64,000 nt of DNA from Eublepharis macularius. Taxonomy: Eukaryota; Chordata; Lepidosauria; Squamata; Eublepharidae. Shown here in pieces: positions 1 through 11,459 of the stretch. A program made the translations under genes and the position numbers. Location: positions 130,483,464 through 130,547,463 of the forward strand of contig NC_072796.1 in NCBI RefSeq assembly GCF_028583425.1. Direction: 5' to 3'. How positions within the stretch are numbered: the first letter of the stretch is position 1; the number at the start of each line of letters is the position of its first letter. Below the pieces are notes generated by a model. That model was not told the origin of the DNA. It searched no databases and saw nothing but the letters and a program-made list of their open reading frames with translations.

Positions 1-413
1 TCTTTCCCTCTGTCAAAATTTAGACGGCAAGCTCCTTGCAACAGGAATTGGTCTTTGCTTCAATTATTTTGTGAAATACTATCCATGTACATAAGTGGTA
101 CTGTGTATCTGCCATGAGCTGCATTTCTTTATGGGTTCATGATAGAGTTCAGTATCACAAAACATTTTTAAAAATTAAAACACTATAACAATACTACGTG
201 TCTACCCACCTCAATAAAAACTTTGGATGAAAAGGAAAATTTTAGTTTGTGCCTAGAATTGCAAAGCTAGGTGTTAGGAAAGGCTAGGTACCACTGGGAG
301 GAACCTCTGTAAGTGGGGCACCACCACAGAAAGGCCCTCCCCCTTGGAGCTATTCGCTTTATTCCAGAAGATACAATACGTTGCGAAAGGCTGTCCGGCA
401 GATTGTAACTCAC

Positions 414-626
414 CTAATTAATTTCTCTTTATAGGTAATGCTTGTCTTTGACAGGCTCAGTGTGACATTGCCATCTTCATCAGACAGAACGCTGTCCTCT
501 GTGAGTATGTAGTAGCCGTTCATAAGAAGCCGGGGGCTCCGGCGGCACATGAAGGCACAACCTGTATCGGGGTTGGTGGAACAACATTCATAGGAGGCCT
601 CGTGATCCAAGAAGATGTCTGTGTAA
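414..626 (-). CDS. TMEM71: TMEM71 internal coding exon (partial gene)
   Basis: Internal exon of transmembrane protein 71, a poorly characterised membrane protein. The minus strand reads an acceptor (…tgatttcag, just above 626), 213 nt of open frame, and a donor gtgagt starting at 413. The product includes CRRSPRLLMNGYYILTEDS and DGNVTLSLSKTSITYKEKL, which I align by memory with human TMEM71 (CRRSPRLLTNGYYIWTEDS, DGNITLNPSQTSVMYKENL). The exon starts with the last base of a codon and ends after two bases of an Arg codon. The cysteine-rich motif and GYYI block are the conserved part of the N-terminal half. The membrane segments lie in later exons, left of the window. I could not find the upstream exon with the start Met. 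Opposite orientation to PHF20L1 matches the human neighbourhood. Confidence 0.9.
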
Positions 627-1050
627 CTGAAATCATGAGATACAAAAAGAAATATCATTTGATTCACACAGACTTGATCGGGCAGAGGATCGTGAGGTAA
701 TTTTAATCTCCCAGCCAAACAAGACAATATATTTGGCCGCATGTCAGGTCTGGGAAACTGACCTGACACGTGCCGCAGGACCAGATTTGGATCAGGACTA
801 CGGTGCTGCCCTGCCTCTCAGCAGCGGCCAACAGGTGGGTGTAGCATTGGGCAAATGTCCACAAGGGTATTTAGGAAGCCCAAGCTTGTCTCTGTCCCCT
901 GTGCTCCCAAATCAGATCATAACCCTGGAATGCTACCTTGTGTGATTAAGCCGTGAGCCTCTCTCTCTCCTTGTAGCCCTGCCTGCTATAAAATCGACAC
1001 TAAACCAACACATTGTAATTAGTACACTGCACTTCGCCCACATGTAGGAG
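627..1050. other. TMEM71 intron or upstream sequence, no feature seen
   Basis: No convincing exon, repeat or RNA gene was recognised here. The open frame running upstream of the TMEM71 acceptor on the minus strand is intronic read-through. Confidence 0.5.
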
Positions 1051-1054
1051 AGTG

Positions 1055-2162
1055 GGATGGAGAGAGGGAGGAATGGACGGACGGATGGTTGGTTGGTTGG
1101 ATATATGGATGGACGGACGGATGGACAGAAGGATGATTATGGATGGTTGTGGATGGATGGTTGGTTGGTTGAACGGATGGATGAATGGATGAATGGACAG
1201 ATGGATGGATGAATGGTTGTGGATTGATAGTTGGTTAAATGGATGCATGGATGGTTGGTTGGATGCATGGTTGGTTGAATGGATGGATGGATTGATGGAT
1301 GAACGGATGGATGGATAGATGGATGGACAGACAGATGGGTGGATGGTTGTGGATTGATAGTTGGTTAAATGGATGCATGGATGGTTGGTTGGATGCATGG
1401 TTGGTTGGATGGATGGCCGGATGGATGGATGGATGGATAGACAGATGGATGGATGGGCAGATGGACAGACGGATGGATGGATGGATGGATGGACAGACGG
1501 ATGGATGAATGGTTGTGGATTGATAGTTGGTTACATGGATGCATGGATGGTTGGTTGGATGCATGGTTGGTTGAATGGATGGATGGATTGATGGATGAAC
1601 GGATGGACAGATGGATGGATAGATGGATGGACAGACAGATGGGTGGATGGTTGTGGATTGATAGTTGGTTAAATGGATGCATGGATGGTTGGTTGGATGC
1701 ATGGTTGGTTGAATGGATGGATGGATTGATGGATGAACGGATGGACAGATGGATGGATAGATGGATGGACAGACAGATGGGTGGATGGTTGTGGATTGAT
1801 AGTTGGTTACATGGATGCATGGATGGTTGGTTGGATGCATGGTTGGTTGAATGGATGGATGGATTGATGGATGAACGGATGGACAGATGGATGGATAGAT
1901 GGATGGACAGACAGATGGGTGGATGGTTGTGGATTGATAGTTGGTTAAATGGATGCATGGATGGTTGGTTGGATGCATGGTTGGTTGGATGGATGGCCGG
2001 ATGGATGGATGGATGGATGGATGGATAGACAGATGGATGGATGGGCAGATGGACAGACGGATGGATGGATGGATGGACAGACGGACGGACGGATGGTTGT
2101 GGATTGATAGTTGGTTACATGGATGCATGGATGGTTGGTTGGATGCATGGTTGGTTGAATCG
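1055..2162. repeat. GGAT-type satellite with 138-bp higher-order repeat
   Basis: About 1.1 kb of GGAT/GGTT/GGAC variants. A landmark word, ttgtggattgatagttgg, recurs at about 1217, 1347, 1513, 1651, 1789, 1927 and 2097. The spacing is exactly 138 bp for 1513-1651-1789-1927. It is 130, 166 and 170 bp at the edges, where units have gained or lost tetranucleotides. Alternate 138-bp units differ (ggttaaatgg versus ggttacatgg), which suggests a 276-bp dimer. The long Trp/Met/Asp-rich and His/Pro/Ser-rich open frames on both strands are by-products of the array. Confidence 0.95.
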
Positions 2163-2307
2163 ATGGATTACCTTGCAGTGATGTGTTCCAATGCTAGACT
2201 TTTCCTAGCCTCTTTTTCAAGCAATGAGGAATCTGTTGAAACACAAAAGCAGAAGCATCAGGACAGACTTTTTCCTTAGTGGCAGCATGGCTTTTCCCAA
2301 TGTAGCT

Positions 2308-2518
2308 GTCACACGAACACATGAATGCCTTATACTGAATCAGACCTGTCATTCATCTAGGTCAGTATTGTGTTCTCAGACTGGCAGCAGCTCTCCAGGG
2401 TCTCAGGAAGAAGTCTTTCCCATCACCTACTACCTGATCATTTGAGATGGAGATGCCAGGGACTGGAGACCCCCTGCATGCCAAACAGGAACTCTACCAC
2501 TGAGCCATGACCCTCCTC
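2308..2518 (-). repeat. tRNA-derived squamate SINE (copy 1, minus)
   Basis: On the minus strand this reads as a tRNA-like head (…ggctcagtggtagag… style, diverged), 'catctcc' after the B box, and a tail ending in 'gattcagtataaggcattcatgtg'. The same element recurs near 17.66-17.85 kb (minus), 27.43 kb (plus) and 61.75 kb (plus). Confidence 0.7.
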
Positions 2519-2654
2519 CCCCATCAGGGTTGGCTTACACACTGGAGAAAATGGACACTTGACTTGGATGTTGGACCTTTAGCAATGCTCACATGTCTCA
2601 CTCTTGGGTGCCTCCGAACCTGATTGCTTTGTTCCCCCTTTCCTGGATGATACC

Positions 2655-2800
2655 TTGCATTTTTATCCCACCCTTCCTCCAAGGGCGTCAGGGCCGTACT
2701 CATGCCTCTCTTGCCCTCTGCTTTGTCCTCTCAACGACCTTCTGAGGTAGGCTACGCTGAGAGAGTAACTGGCCCAAGGTCAAAGCCTGTAAGAGTCAAT
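2655..2800. repeat. L2/CORE-type dispersed repeat fragment
   Basis: Contains the phrases 'atcccacccttcctccaa' and 'tgaggtaggctacgctgag', followed by 'actggcccaaggtca'. The same phrases recur near 19.5, 23.75 and 36.6 kb. Family assignment is by recall only. Confidence 0.55.
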
Positions 2801-3171
2801 TCAAAGGGGAACAATGCAAAACTGAGGTCAGAAGCTGAGCAGAGAAAATCAAGAAAAGAAGACTGTGGGATGCAATCCAGTCCTCTCTGGATGCTGTGGA
2901 GATGTATCAGTTTTGCATCAGTGTATGGGAGCCACAGTGACTCAGGCCGGGTTCACACAAGCAGGAGAACAAAGTGGGAGGATGGACTGAGCCACTTCAA
3001 GCTATAGATGGTGGAGTCTGGCTTTGAATATCCTTTTGCATTAAAAAAACCCCTCCTTCAGACAGAAAATTAGCACCTCAGGACAACAGTTCTACCCGTA
3101 CTCTTCGCCTGCTGTATTGGTTTTCGGATTGCAGGGTGTTTTTCACATAGGGAGCATTCCAAAATGGAAGC

Positions 3172-3382
3172 CAAAGGGGTGTAATGGTTACAGCACCCAA
3201 CTAGGATCTGGAAAACACAGGTTCAAATCCCCACTTTGCCACTTCGTCGCTCTCTCTCTTAGTCTAACCTACCTCACAGGGCTGTTGTTATCAGAACACA
3301 ACAGAGGAGAGGGAAATGAAGTTGTAAACCAGGTGGGATCCCTATCGGGGAGAAATGTTGGGCATAAATAGCAAAAAAAATG
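3172..3382 (+). repeat. tRNA-derived SINE (plus)
   Basis: The head 'ggtgtaatggttacagcacc' looks like an RNA polymerase III A box and 'ggttcaaatcccc' like a B box. Then come 'cctacctcacagggctgttg' and a tail ending in 'gggcataaatagcaaaaaa'. This is a Sauria-type SINE related to the copy at 3.95 kb. Confidence 0.7.
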
Positions 3383-3814
3383 TAGGGGGGGTAGTCCATT
3401 CTACCACCTCATTCCCCTGCAATGCATGTGTGAACCAACAGGTCCCTCAAAACACAGACAAGCTCTCAGAGTGAAGGTGGGAGGTTCCACCGAGGAAGTC
3501 TTCAAGAGGCCAGCAGCACATTTCATCTGTCTTCATGAGAGAATGGGTTGTGGGTTTGTGCCAGGAGGATATAAGTGCAGGGAACGGGGAGAGACTAATG
3601 TAAGGAAATAAGAGCAGGGGTGGATTGGCTGTTATGGCCACTGGGAGAAGTTTTGGTGGACTAATGGCCTGCGAAGATGTCTCTCCTCCTAAACCTGTCC
3701 AGATGAGCAGCCAGGGTCTGTAGTGCCTGGTCCTGCACGGTACCTGTGGCAGGTGGATTTGGGGAGGCATTTTTTTCCTAGAATCTCTAGTATACCATAG
3801 AGTTTGCACCTCTG

Positions 3815-3905
3815 CAGCTGCCATTTCCTCTAGGGCAACTGATTTCTATAGTCTGGAGATAAGTTATAATTCCAGGAGAACTCTAGGACCCACCTGTTGG
3901 CCAGC
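3815..3905. repeat. Fragment of a 'gttgccaacc' hAT-like MITE
   Basis: The stretch with 'ctggagataagttataattcc' and 'aggacccacctgttggcc' matches one arm of the elements at 5.97-6.17 kb and 13.18-13.40 kb. The terminal repeats are not preserved. Confidence 0.5.
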
Positions 3906-3952
3906 CTTCCCTCCTTCCCTCCAGCTGGCTATCCTCCCTTTATCAGGTTGCC

Positions 3953-4200
3953 ATGCCAGTTTGGTGTAGTGGTTAAGAGCGGCAGGACTCTAATCTGGAG
4001 AGCCAGGTTTGATTCCCCACTCCTCTGCTTGAAGCCAGCTGGGTGACCTTGGGTCAGTCACAGCTCTCTCAGAGCTCTCTCATCCCCACCCAACTCACAG
4101 GGTGATCGTTGTGAGGATAATAATAACACACTTTGTAAATCACTCTGAGTGAGGCATTGTTCTGAAGGATGGTATATCAATCAAATGTTGTTGTTGTTGA
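3953..4200 (+). repeat. Sauria-type SINE (plus)
   Basis: tRNA-like head with A box 'tggtgtagtggttaagag' and B box 'ggtttgattcccc'. The body has 'gtcagtcacagctctctcag' and 'ccaactcacagggtga'. The tail 'ggtatatcaatcaaatgttg' runs into a GTT microsatellite. This is the signature of the common squamate tRNA SINE. Inverted copies lie at 13.97-14.53 kb. Confidence 0.85.
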
Positions 4201-4214
4201 TATCCTTCTCATTA

Positions 4215-4655
4215 TTATTATTATTATTCAAATTATACGCAGCACAATCAATAATAAATAAAGATCACATGTTATCATTGATTGGCCTTGCTGAGCTGAT
4301 ACAAGTTTCCGCCAGAGACCTAAGTAACAGCCAAGTATCGGTGCAATATGTACGCTGTTCCAAGTAACGCCGTTTTTTGCAATTCTGTAGTTATTATGTC
4401 AGAAAACTGCAGTTGTTCCATATAAGTTACACATTTTTTTGAAATAGTTCCCAGTGCCCCAATGACAATGGGGACTACTGTTGCATTCTTCTTCCATAGT
4501 CAGATGGTTTCTGTTGCCAGATCTCTATATTTAATCATTTTTTCTTGTTATTTTTCTTCGACTCTGGCATCCCCTGGAATTGCAATGTTTATTATCCAAA
4601 CTTTTGATTTTCCACAACTGTTATGCCTGGTGTATTGTGTTCAAGGTGTTGATCA
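4215..4655 (-). mobile_element. Non-LTR retrotransposon fragment (minus; possibly R4-like)
   Basis: The minus strand encodes pieces such as VVPIVIGALGTISK, ELQKTALLGTAYILHRYL and GGNLYQLSKANQ. These resemble the C-terminal region of vertebrate restriction-like-endonuclease LINEs, where a 'VVPIVIGALG…' block is common. Several stops break the frame. The clade name (R4/Dong-like) is inference. Confidence 0.55.
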
Positions 4656-5632
4656 GTTTATTGTTGTTGTTGTTGTTGTTACTGTTACTGTTATTGCTGT
4701 GCAGGAAGAATGGTTCTTTTCCAGCATCGTTTTGACCTCTCCATAATAAGCCCCCAAATAAGAGCCCCAACACATGGCATTTCTTTCTCTACATTCTGTA
4801 ACACATTGAGTCCATTTATAGTATGATCGAAATAACACTTAATAACCACACTCTAGTTTCCCTGTTCCATTAGCAAAGATTTTTTTTAATTATGTTTTCT
4901 AAGCAATATTCTTTTGCACCCCACATTTACCCAGGGCTACTTTCACTGAGAGCCAAACAGTTTAATTAGCAATGTCAGATTGAGGTTAACGGTTGCATTA
5001 CGGGTAAATCACTGGTGGTGGTGGTGGTGGGGGGGTTATGTTGTTGATCTGCGGTACAACATTACATTATGACTTTGCAAACATTTATACGGCATTTACT
5101 GATGAATGGCTGACTCCCTGCTAGCCAGAGGGAAATCAATATGATTTGTTGGCAAGCCCTGAGGGAAATCAGGTATGCTTAATTCGGCATGCCGCGATTC
5201 ATTCTGATCAGTGGTTTATTTATTATTTGGTCCTTACAATAGATGCAAACATTTGGGGGAGCGAAGATCTCGGCAAAAGGTAAAAAAAAAATAAATCCTG
5301 TATGTTTGTGTTTTATTTATGAGCAATTCTCAATGCCCTGCTGTCACGAAAACAAAATTCCCGTGCAATATGGTATAGCCCCATAAATTACTACTATAAT
5401 TACTCAGTAATCATGATTGACTACTGAATTAACTAATTCACTAAACTGTTTCTACTCCAGTTCCCAAATATATCGGGCAAAGCTGTTCACATCAAAGAAT
5501 AAACTCAACGCTTCATTCATTTATTTTATTTAAAACAGTTACTCACCCCCCCTCCTCCCAAACATCTCAGGATCCAAGGAGTTTAACAACAATTGGATAA
5601 AAGCATATATTATAACAAAAATAGACTAAAAC

Positions 5633-5893
5633 CAGGGTTTTTTTTCTGGGAAGAGAGGTGGTGGAATTCAGTGGGTTGCCCTCGGAGAAAATCATCACAT
5701 GGCTGGTGGCCCCGCCCCCTGATCTCCAGACAGAGGGGAGTTTAGATTGCCCTCCGCGCCGCTAGAGTGGCGCGGAGGGCAATCTAAACGCCGCACTGTC
5801 TGGAGATCAGGGGGCGGGGCCACCAGCCATGTGACCATTTTCAAGAGGTTCCGGAACTCCGTTCCCCCGTGTTCCTGCTGAAAAAAAGCCCTG
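5633..5893. mobile_element. Palindromic hAT-like MITE with 8-bp TSD
   Basis: Near-perfect palindrome. The left end is cagggttttttttctgg and the right end aaaaaaagccctg. The GC-rich centre has facing copies of 'ctggagatcagggggcgggg'. The flanks carry an exact 8-bp duplication, actaaaac (5625-5632 and 5894-5901), as expected for hAT elements. The same family sits at 25,912-26,171. No transposase is present. Confidence 0.9.
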
Positions 5894-5968
5894 ACTAAAA
5901 CCATATTCAAAACCAATAGAAAAATGCCTTATGCCTCACTGGGAGAATAGTTCCCCTTTGCCAAGGCT

Positions 5969-6170
5969 CAGGTTGCCAACTCTGGGTTGGTAAATGCCTG
6001 GAGATTTGGGGGGGGAGACTGGGGAGGGACCTCAGCAGGGTAAAATGCCGCAGTGTCCAACCCCCCCCCCAAAGCATTCATTTTCTCAAAGGGAACTGAT
6101 CTCTGCAGTCCGGAGATCAATTGTAATTCCAGGAGATCTCCAGGCCCCACCTGGAGGTTGGCAACCTTAG
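5969..6170. mobile_element. 'gttgccaac' MITE, diverged copy
   Basis: Starts caggttgccaactctggg and ends cctggaggttggcaacctta, so the ends are inverted repeats. The interior matches the copy at 13,179-13,403 in reverse orientation. The flanks share only a short match (gctca), so the TSD is not secure. Confidence 0.65.
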
Positions 6171-6852
6171 CTCAACCGGTCCCTGACGCTCTCAAAATAT
6201 ATGACATTATCACAGGCAATCAGCACATGAAAGAAAACCAGCAGCATATTTATTACAAAACTCCAGTTGCCCACAAGAGGAAACCCTGGCCAAGCTTTCT
6301 TAACCACACAACAGCAAGTCCATAAAAGACGGAATCAGGGGCAGTCTAAACGGTTATGGGTCCCTGGGCAAATGTTCAGGCTGGGGGCCCAGAAGCACCG
6401 CCACCCCATTGTTGCCTCCCCTGCTGAGGCCAAGCAATGGGTGGCCCTCTCCCTGTGGAAGGTGGACAAGAGCCACGGCCGGCAGAAACCACAACCTGTG
6501 TGGGGCGGGCACAAGCCGTATCACATAAAGTGATGTTCAGTTTTCTCTTTCTGTAGCTCTTCTCTCTCTCCCAGATATGAACATTTTAGAAAAACAGCCC
6601 ACCTTACCACTCCTCCCCTGTCTGCTGCCCCCCCCCCAAGCTGAGATCCTAGAGGAATGTTTGTTGTATCTTATCATGGGGAGAGACGGCAGGGAAAGGG
6701 TCAAGCACCTCCCTCCCTTCTCTGCAGCTTCTCTGCAGCAAATCATTCTCCCCTCCCCCATTGCAACTACTCAGAGGAGACCTGGGTCCCCCATTCCATC
6801 TCTGCTTCTAAACGCCAGCCCTAGTTGCATTTCACTAGGCTAGCAAAACATC

Positions 6853-7215
6853 CAGAATCAGAGAATCACAGAATTGGAAGGGGCCATACAGACCTTCTAG
6901 TCCAACCCCCTGCCCAATGCAAGATGAGCCTAAAGCATCCCTGACAAATATTCATCCAGCCTCTTCTTGAAAACTGCCAGTGAGGCGGAGCTCACCACCA
7001 CCTCCCTAGGCAGCTGAGTCCACCTTGGAACTACTCTGACCGTGAAAAGATTTTTCCTAATATCCAGTCGGTACCTTTCTGCATGTTGCTTCGAGTCCTA
7101 TCCTCTTCTGCCAACTGGAACAGCTCCTTGCCCTCCTCCAAACGACAGCCTTTCAAATATTTAAAGAGAGCAATCATGTTCCCCCTCATATTAGTATTCT
7201 GCAAAATGTTTACAT
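6853..7215 (-). mobile_element. CR1 LINE 3' fragment (minus)
   Basis: Begins cagaatcacagaattggaag and continues with 'gtccaaccccctgcccaatg', 'gatttttcctaatatccag' and 'tcaaatatttaaagagagc'. This is the complement of the 3' part of amniote CR1. The plus-strand copies at 29.1-29.5 and 35.6-36.3 kb carry the same text in the other orientation. Confidence 0.85.
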
Positions 7216-8340
7216 TTAGGAAGCATATGCCAGTGCTAGAGACAAAGTTGTCACCCACCCACTAGGGCACAAAGCAAGCCAACAGCTACAGTTAGCCTCT
7301 CCATTACCATATTTATTTGGATGGACTTAAATATAACCATATTTAAATCTCATAAACACCGAAATCGCGAAATAGTCACAGCATTCTGCTCTCCTTCCAT
7401 TCTGATCATCAAATGAACTCAGTGTATTCCATCACCCATCCTATGGGATGTACTCAGTTTATGGGCTGTTGTGAATTAAATAAACCAACGAGGCCCCTAC
7501 ATTGGTAATGGTAGCTAGACTGTCTTCTTTTTACGTTGTGACACCTTGCCCGATCAACATTTCTACTGAATGTTGTAGTGTGTGGAGGCGGAGAAGAAAA
7601 GTGCCTGATCTTTTAAATTAGTATTTTTTTTAAAAGGACCTATTTAGGAGAAAGTATTAGAAATAATAAAAGTCCGCGTCCTGCAACCGTAACAGAGCAA
7701 TCTGATGCAAAATGACTCCTTTCATTGCAAAGGGCTGGAGTAACTTTATATAGAACTGCACGGACGTGCTTCCGATCAATGCAACAAGTTGACCCAAACT
7801 GACACACAGCATCACAACATCATGCATGTATTTGTCAGCGAGAGAGTCACTTTCCTCGACAGAGTACCAAACCCACAGTAATCTCAGTCTTAATAGTCAA
7901 TAGAGAAACTTTGGCTCCAGCCAACATATCATAATTAAGAAAACACAAGACAGTATAAAATCTCCCAGACCTGGAAATGCCATTTTGCCAGCTGCCAAAG
8001 TACCCCAGCAGTTGATCCATCTGACAGGCGGGACCACGGACTGGACTGTAACCGTTGGGTGTCTGTTAGCGTTGCTTCCTGCCACCGAAATGGCACAGGG
8101 GGGCTTTGAGAGGACAGAGGGAAGGCGAACATTTGCTTGTTTCTTTTTGAAACCAGGCTGTGCAATCGGAAGCTTGGAATGAGGTCATGTTTCCTGCCAA
8201 GTAGCTTTGCATCACAAACACTCATTCTGAAGAGCCGGCCAAGACAAAAGATTAGACAAGTGAAGAGCCCAGCTGTAACTTATTAAGATACGTTAAGCTA
8301 TAAATAAAAAAGGCATTGTCCTTTGTTGGTCCTAGCGATC
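7216..8340. other. Unique-looking sequence, no feature seen
   Basis: Intergenic or TMEM71 upstream DNA. No exon could be supported. The short frames have no recognised homology and no splice-site support. Confidence 0.4.
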
Positions 8341-8344
8341 AACA

Positions 8345-9030
8345 GATCCTAGGAGACAGAGTGGTATAGTGGTTAGAGGGCTGGCTGTAAGAGACGTGGG
8401 ATCAAATGGATATGAGTCCAGTGGCACCTTAGAGACCAACAAGATTTTCAGAGCATAAGTAGGATCAAATGCACGTTTCTCCACGACGTTCATTGACTTC
8501 AGTGGACTTGGCAGGTTTATATTGCAAACAACAGCAGTCCTTATATACCGCCCTTCTAGACAGGTTAGTGCCCTACTCAGAGCAGTGGACAAAGTGAGTG
8601 TTGCCATTATCCCCACAATACAGCTGGGGAGCTGGGAGGGGCTTACCCAGAGCCACCTGCTGAGCTCATGGCAATAATAATAATAATAACTGCAGTTATA
8701 TACCACTCTTCTAGACAGATTAGTGCCCCACTGAGAGCGGCGAACAAAGTCAGTGTTATTATTATCCCGACGATATAGTTGGGGAGCCGGGGCTGAGTGG
8801 AGTGGCTGACTCAAGGCTACCTGCAGAGCTCACAGCAGAAGTGGGAGTCGAACCAGCAGTGTGCTGATTCCCAACCCAACCACTTCACCACTATGCTACA
8901 GCAGCTCTCATTAACAACAACAACAACAACCATGCTTATGTAGTGCCATTCTTGACAGATTAGTGCCCCACTCAGACTGGTGAACAAAGTCAGTGCTATT
9001 ATTATCCCCACAATACAGCTCCCTAGCTGT
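8345..9030. repeat. Cluster of tRNA-derived SINE pieces
   Basis: A plus-strand SINE head 'agagtggtatagtggttaga' (8352) is interrupted near 8411 by a Penelope-like fragment (gagtccagtggcacctta). Three tandem minus-strand SINE bodies follow, beginning near 8530, 8690 and 8938. Each carries 'acagattagtgccccact' or a close variant and 'attattatcccc'. The middle copy ends with a complete inverted head (…ccacttcaccactatgctac). Different SINE subtypes have piled up here. Confidence 0.75.
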
Positions 9031-9534
9031 GTGTGGGTGTGAAGTGTGTAAAATTAGCATCTGTAATGTGAGAAAAACATCCTATGTCCTGATTCAAGCC
9101 TGGGGGGATCCATTGTTTCAAATTTCCAAATAAACTCAGTTTCAGCAGTCTTGCCTTGTAATTTCCCTTTGAAGTTTCTCAGCTTGAAAACTTCTACTTT
9201 TAGTCAGGGATGGAGTGGCTTGGCCTCTGTCACTCAGAGTAGACAATTGTGGGCTAGTTGGATCAGTGGTTTGACTTGGCAGTTGGTAACGTCATGATTT
9301 CTTTTTCCTCAGAGAAGGGCTGTGTCTCAGGGCCCCCGTTTTGCCTGCTGAAAGCCCCAGGTTCAATCGGTGGCAGCTCTAGTTCAAGAATCTCCTGTAA
9401 AAAGACTTTGTTGTCCCCAAAGAGCTGCTGCCAATCACAGGGGATGATGATGCTGAAACTAGAGGGACCAATGATTTGACTGGATAAAGGAGAATGTCAT
9501 GTGATCATAGATGGGAGCTGCGGGAAACCGAAGA

Positions 9535-10260
9535 TTATCCAGGCCTGATCCTGGCCGGGTGAATGTGGGGGGTGGGCATTGCCACCTGCTCCGCTCCTGA
9601 TCCCGGCCGTGTGAAGGCAGGGGGTGGGTGGGTATTGGCACTTGCTCCGTCCCTGATCCTGGATGGGTGAAAGCAGGGGTGGGCATTACCACCTACTTTG
9701 CTCCTGATCCCGGCTGGATGAAGGGGGGCTGGTATTACCAGCTGCTCCGCTCCTGGTCCTGGCTGGGTGCAAGTAGTGCACAGACATTGCCACCTGCTCT
9801 GTGCCTCTTCCTGGACGGGTGAAGGTGGAGGCGGGCATTGCCACTGCTCTTGATCCCGTCTGGGTGAAGGCAGAGGGGCAGGCATTGCCACCTGATTTGC
9901 CCTTGATCTTGACTAGGTGAAGGCGGGGGGTGGGCATTGCCACCTGCTCCGCACCTGATCCTGGCTGAGTGAAGGCGGGGAGTGAGCATTGTCACCTGCT
10001 CTTCTCCTGATCCCTGCCGGATGAAGGCGGGAGGCGGGCATTGCCACCTGCTCCATTCCTGGCCAGGTGAAGGTGGGAGGTGGGCATTGCCACCCGCTCT
10101 GCGCCTGATCGCAGCCGGGTGAAGGTGGAGGGTAGGCATTTCCACTTGCTCCACTCCTGATCTCAGCCTGGGTTTGCCACCGCAGCAGTGCCCTCTGGTG
10201 GCACACCAGGGTAGAAAGTGAGTTATCTTGAATACCCTTGCTCTTTTATATGTATATAGA
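9535..10260 (-). mobile_element. Non-autonomous Helitron (minus) filled with minisatellite
   Basis: On the minus strand the 5' end is TCTATATACATATAAAAGAG (start at 10,260), preceded by A as Helitrons require, then 'aactcactttctaccctgg' and 'gccaccagagggcactgc'. This matches the start of the element at 60,246. The inside is about a dozen degenerate units of roughly 60 bp (…gatcaggagcggagcagg… on the minus strand). I could not find the 3' hairpin and CTAG, so the left boundary is approximate. The Pro/Ala/Gly/His-rich frames on both strands come from the tandem repeat. Confidence 0.75.
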
Positions 10261-11052
10261 TAATGATATAGCAATTCCTGATTTTTTTAAAAGCCCTCAG
10301 GAACCCTCCAGTGGTGAAATGGGGAAAATGCAGGGGAACTGACCGCCTGTGGAGGAAAGCATGCAGAAAGCTCTTGAGTGAACACTTCTCTGCCGATGTG
10401 AATGCTTTTGCAGTCAGAGTGGCAATCAGTATAGAACAGAGAATCTGTCAGCTCTGATGCTAGATTCATTCCAGGTCTTTCACTTTTTGTATAGTTCAGA
10501 ATTTCGATGGCTTGATATTTGTGATTTAGGGTTGCCACCCCTAAAGAGCAGATCGGGCAGCAGCCCCTCTCTCCCTTCTTGGGGCGGGGGCAGAAGACGG
10601 GGGATTCTTTTCTGTTTTTCCTCCCGATCCACCCCTGCTTTTCCATCATGGCACCAAACATCGTTTTCTCTTCCTGTCCACTCCTTTGTGACATTTTGCT
10701 TGCTGCCAATATATGGTTGCTATTTTAGGAATGATTTTGCGTCTCCTTAATGCTTGGCTGGTATGCTTGTCAACAAAGGAAAGATTACAAACTCTCCAGT
10801 ATGAATTGTCCACTCCCCCTAACTCTTATGGAAGTGGAGGGCATATAAACAGTGCAAGGGAATGAAAAATATCACATCATGAGAACAAGAGCTGTACCTT
10901 TAGGTGGAATGGAGAGGGCTGGCAATGTGGGCCTTCTCATTACATGTTGTGTTTATTCCCCAGACTTTTTATCCCCATAGGGCCAAAGTAGACTTGATGC
11001 TGGAAGATCCATAAACAGATCACCAGTTTTTTTTAGAAAAAGAGGAAATAAA

Positions 11053-11400
11053 ATAAAACAGGACTCCAGTGGCACCTGTTTCTACGACAGGAATTAACTT
11101 AACTCATCCAGGCTTCAAGCAGCTAGACCCCAATGAGGAGTATACTTCTCCAGCTTTATCCCTCCCACTCAACACAACTAAGGGTCTCTTCAATTCCACA
11201 TCCAGGCGAATCATTAGAGGTGCATTTGTCTGATAGACTGTACCTAGATGCTGTATTTTTAAAATACTTTTTATTTTATTGATAAAATTAAAAGCCCAAT
11301 AAAAAGGGCAGAGAAAAGAGAAGGAAAAGAAAAAGAAATAAAAAAGAAGAGAGAAACAAAACAAAAATTAAAGAAAAAATGATAATACATATTTCATTTT
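11053..11400. repeat. Penelope-like scrap and A/T-rich repeat tail
   Basis: Contains 'ggactccagtggcacctg' (a piece of the dispersed palindromic repeat) and then an A-rich tract from about 11,270 that looks like the 3' end of an old retroposon. No gene is seen. Confidence 0.4.
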
Positions 11401-11459
11401 CTATTTTTCTCTACAACACCTAACATAGCTTTACAAACATTATTAAACAGAACATGGGG

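Noticed and set aside
1000-2279. Long open frames on both strands (up to about 300 codons)
   Set aside because: They read through the GGAT array and encode its tetranucleotide periodicity only.
3953-4010. A tRNA gene
   Set aside because: A and B boxes are present but there is no cloverleaf; it continues into a SINE body and tail.
9535-10274. Large minus-strand frames rich in Pro, Ala and His
   Set aside because: Products of the minisatellite inside the Helitron; several frames are equally open.
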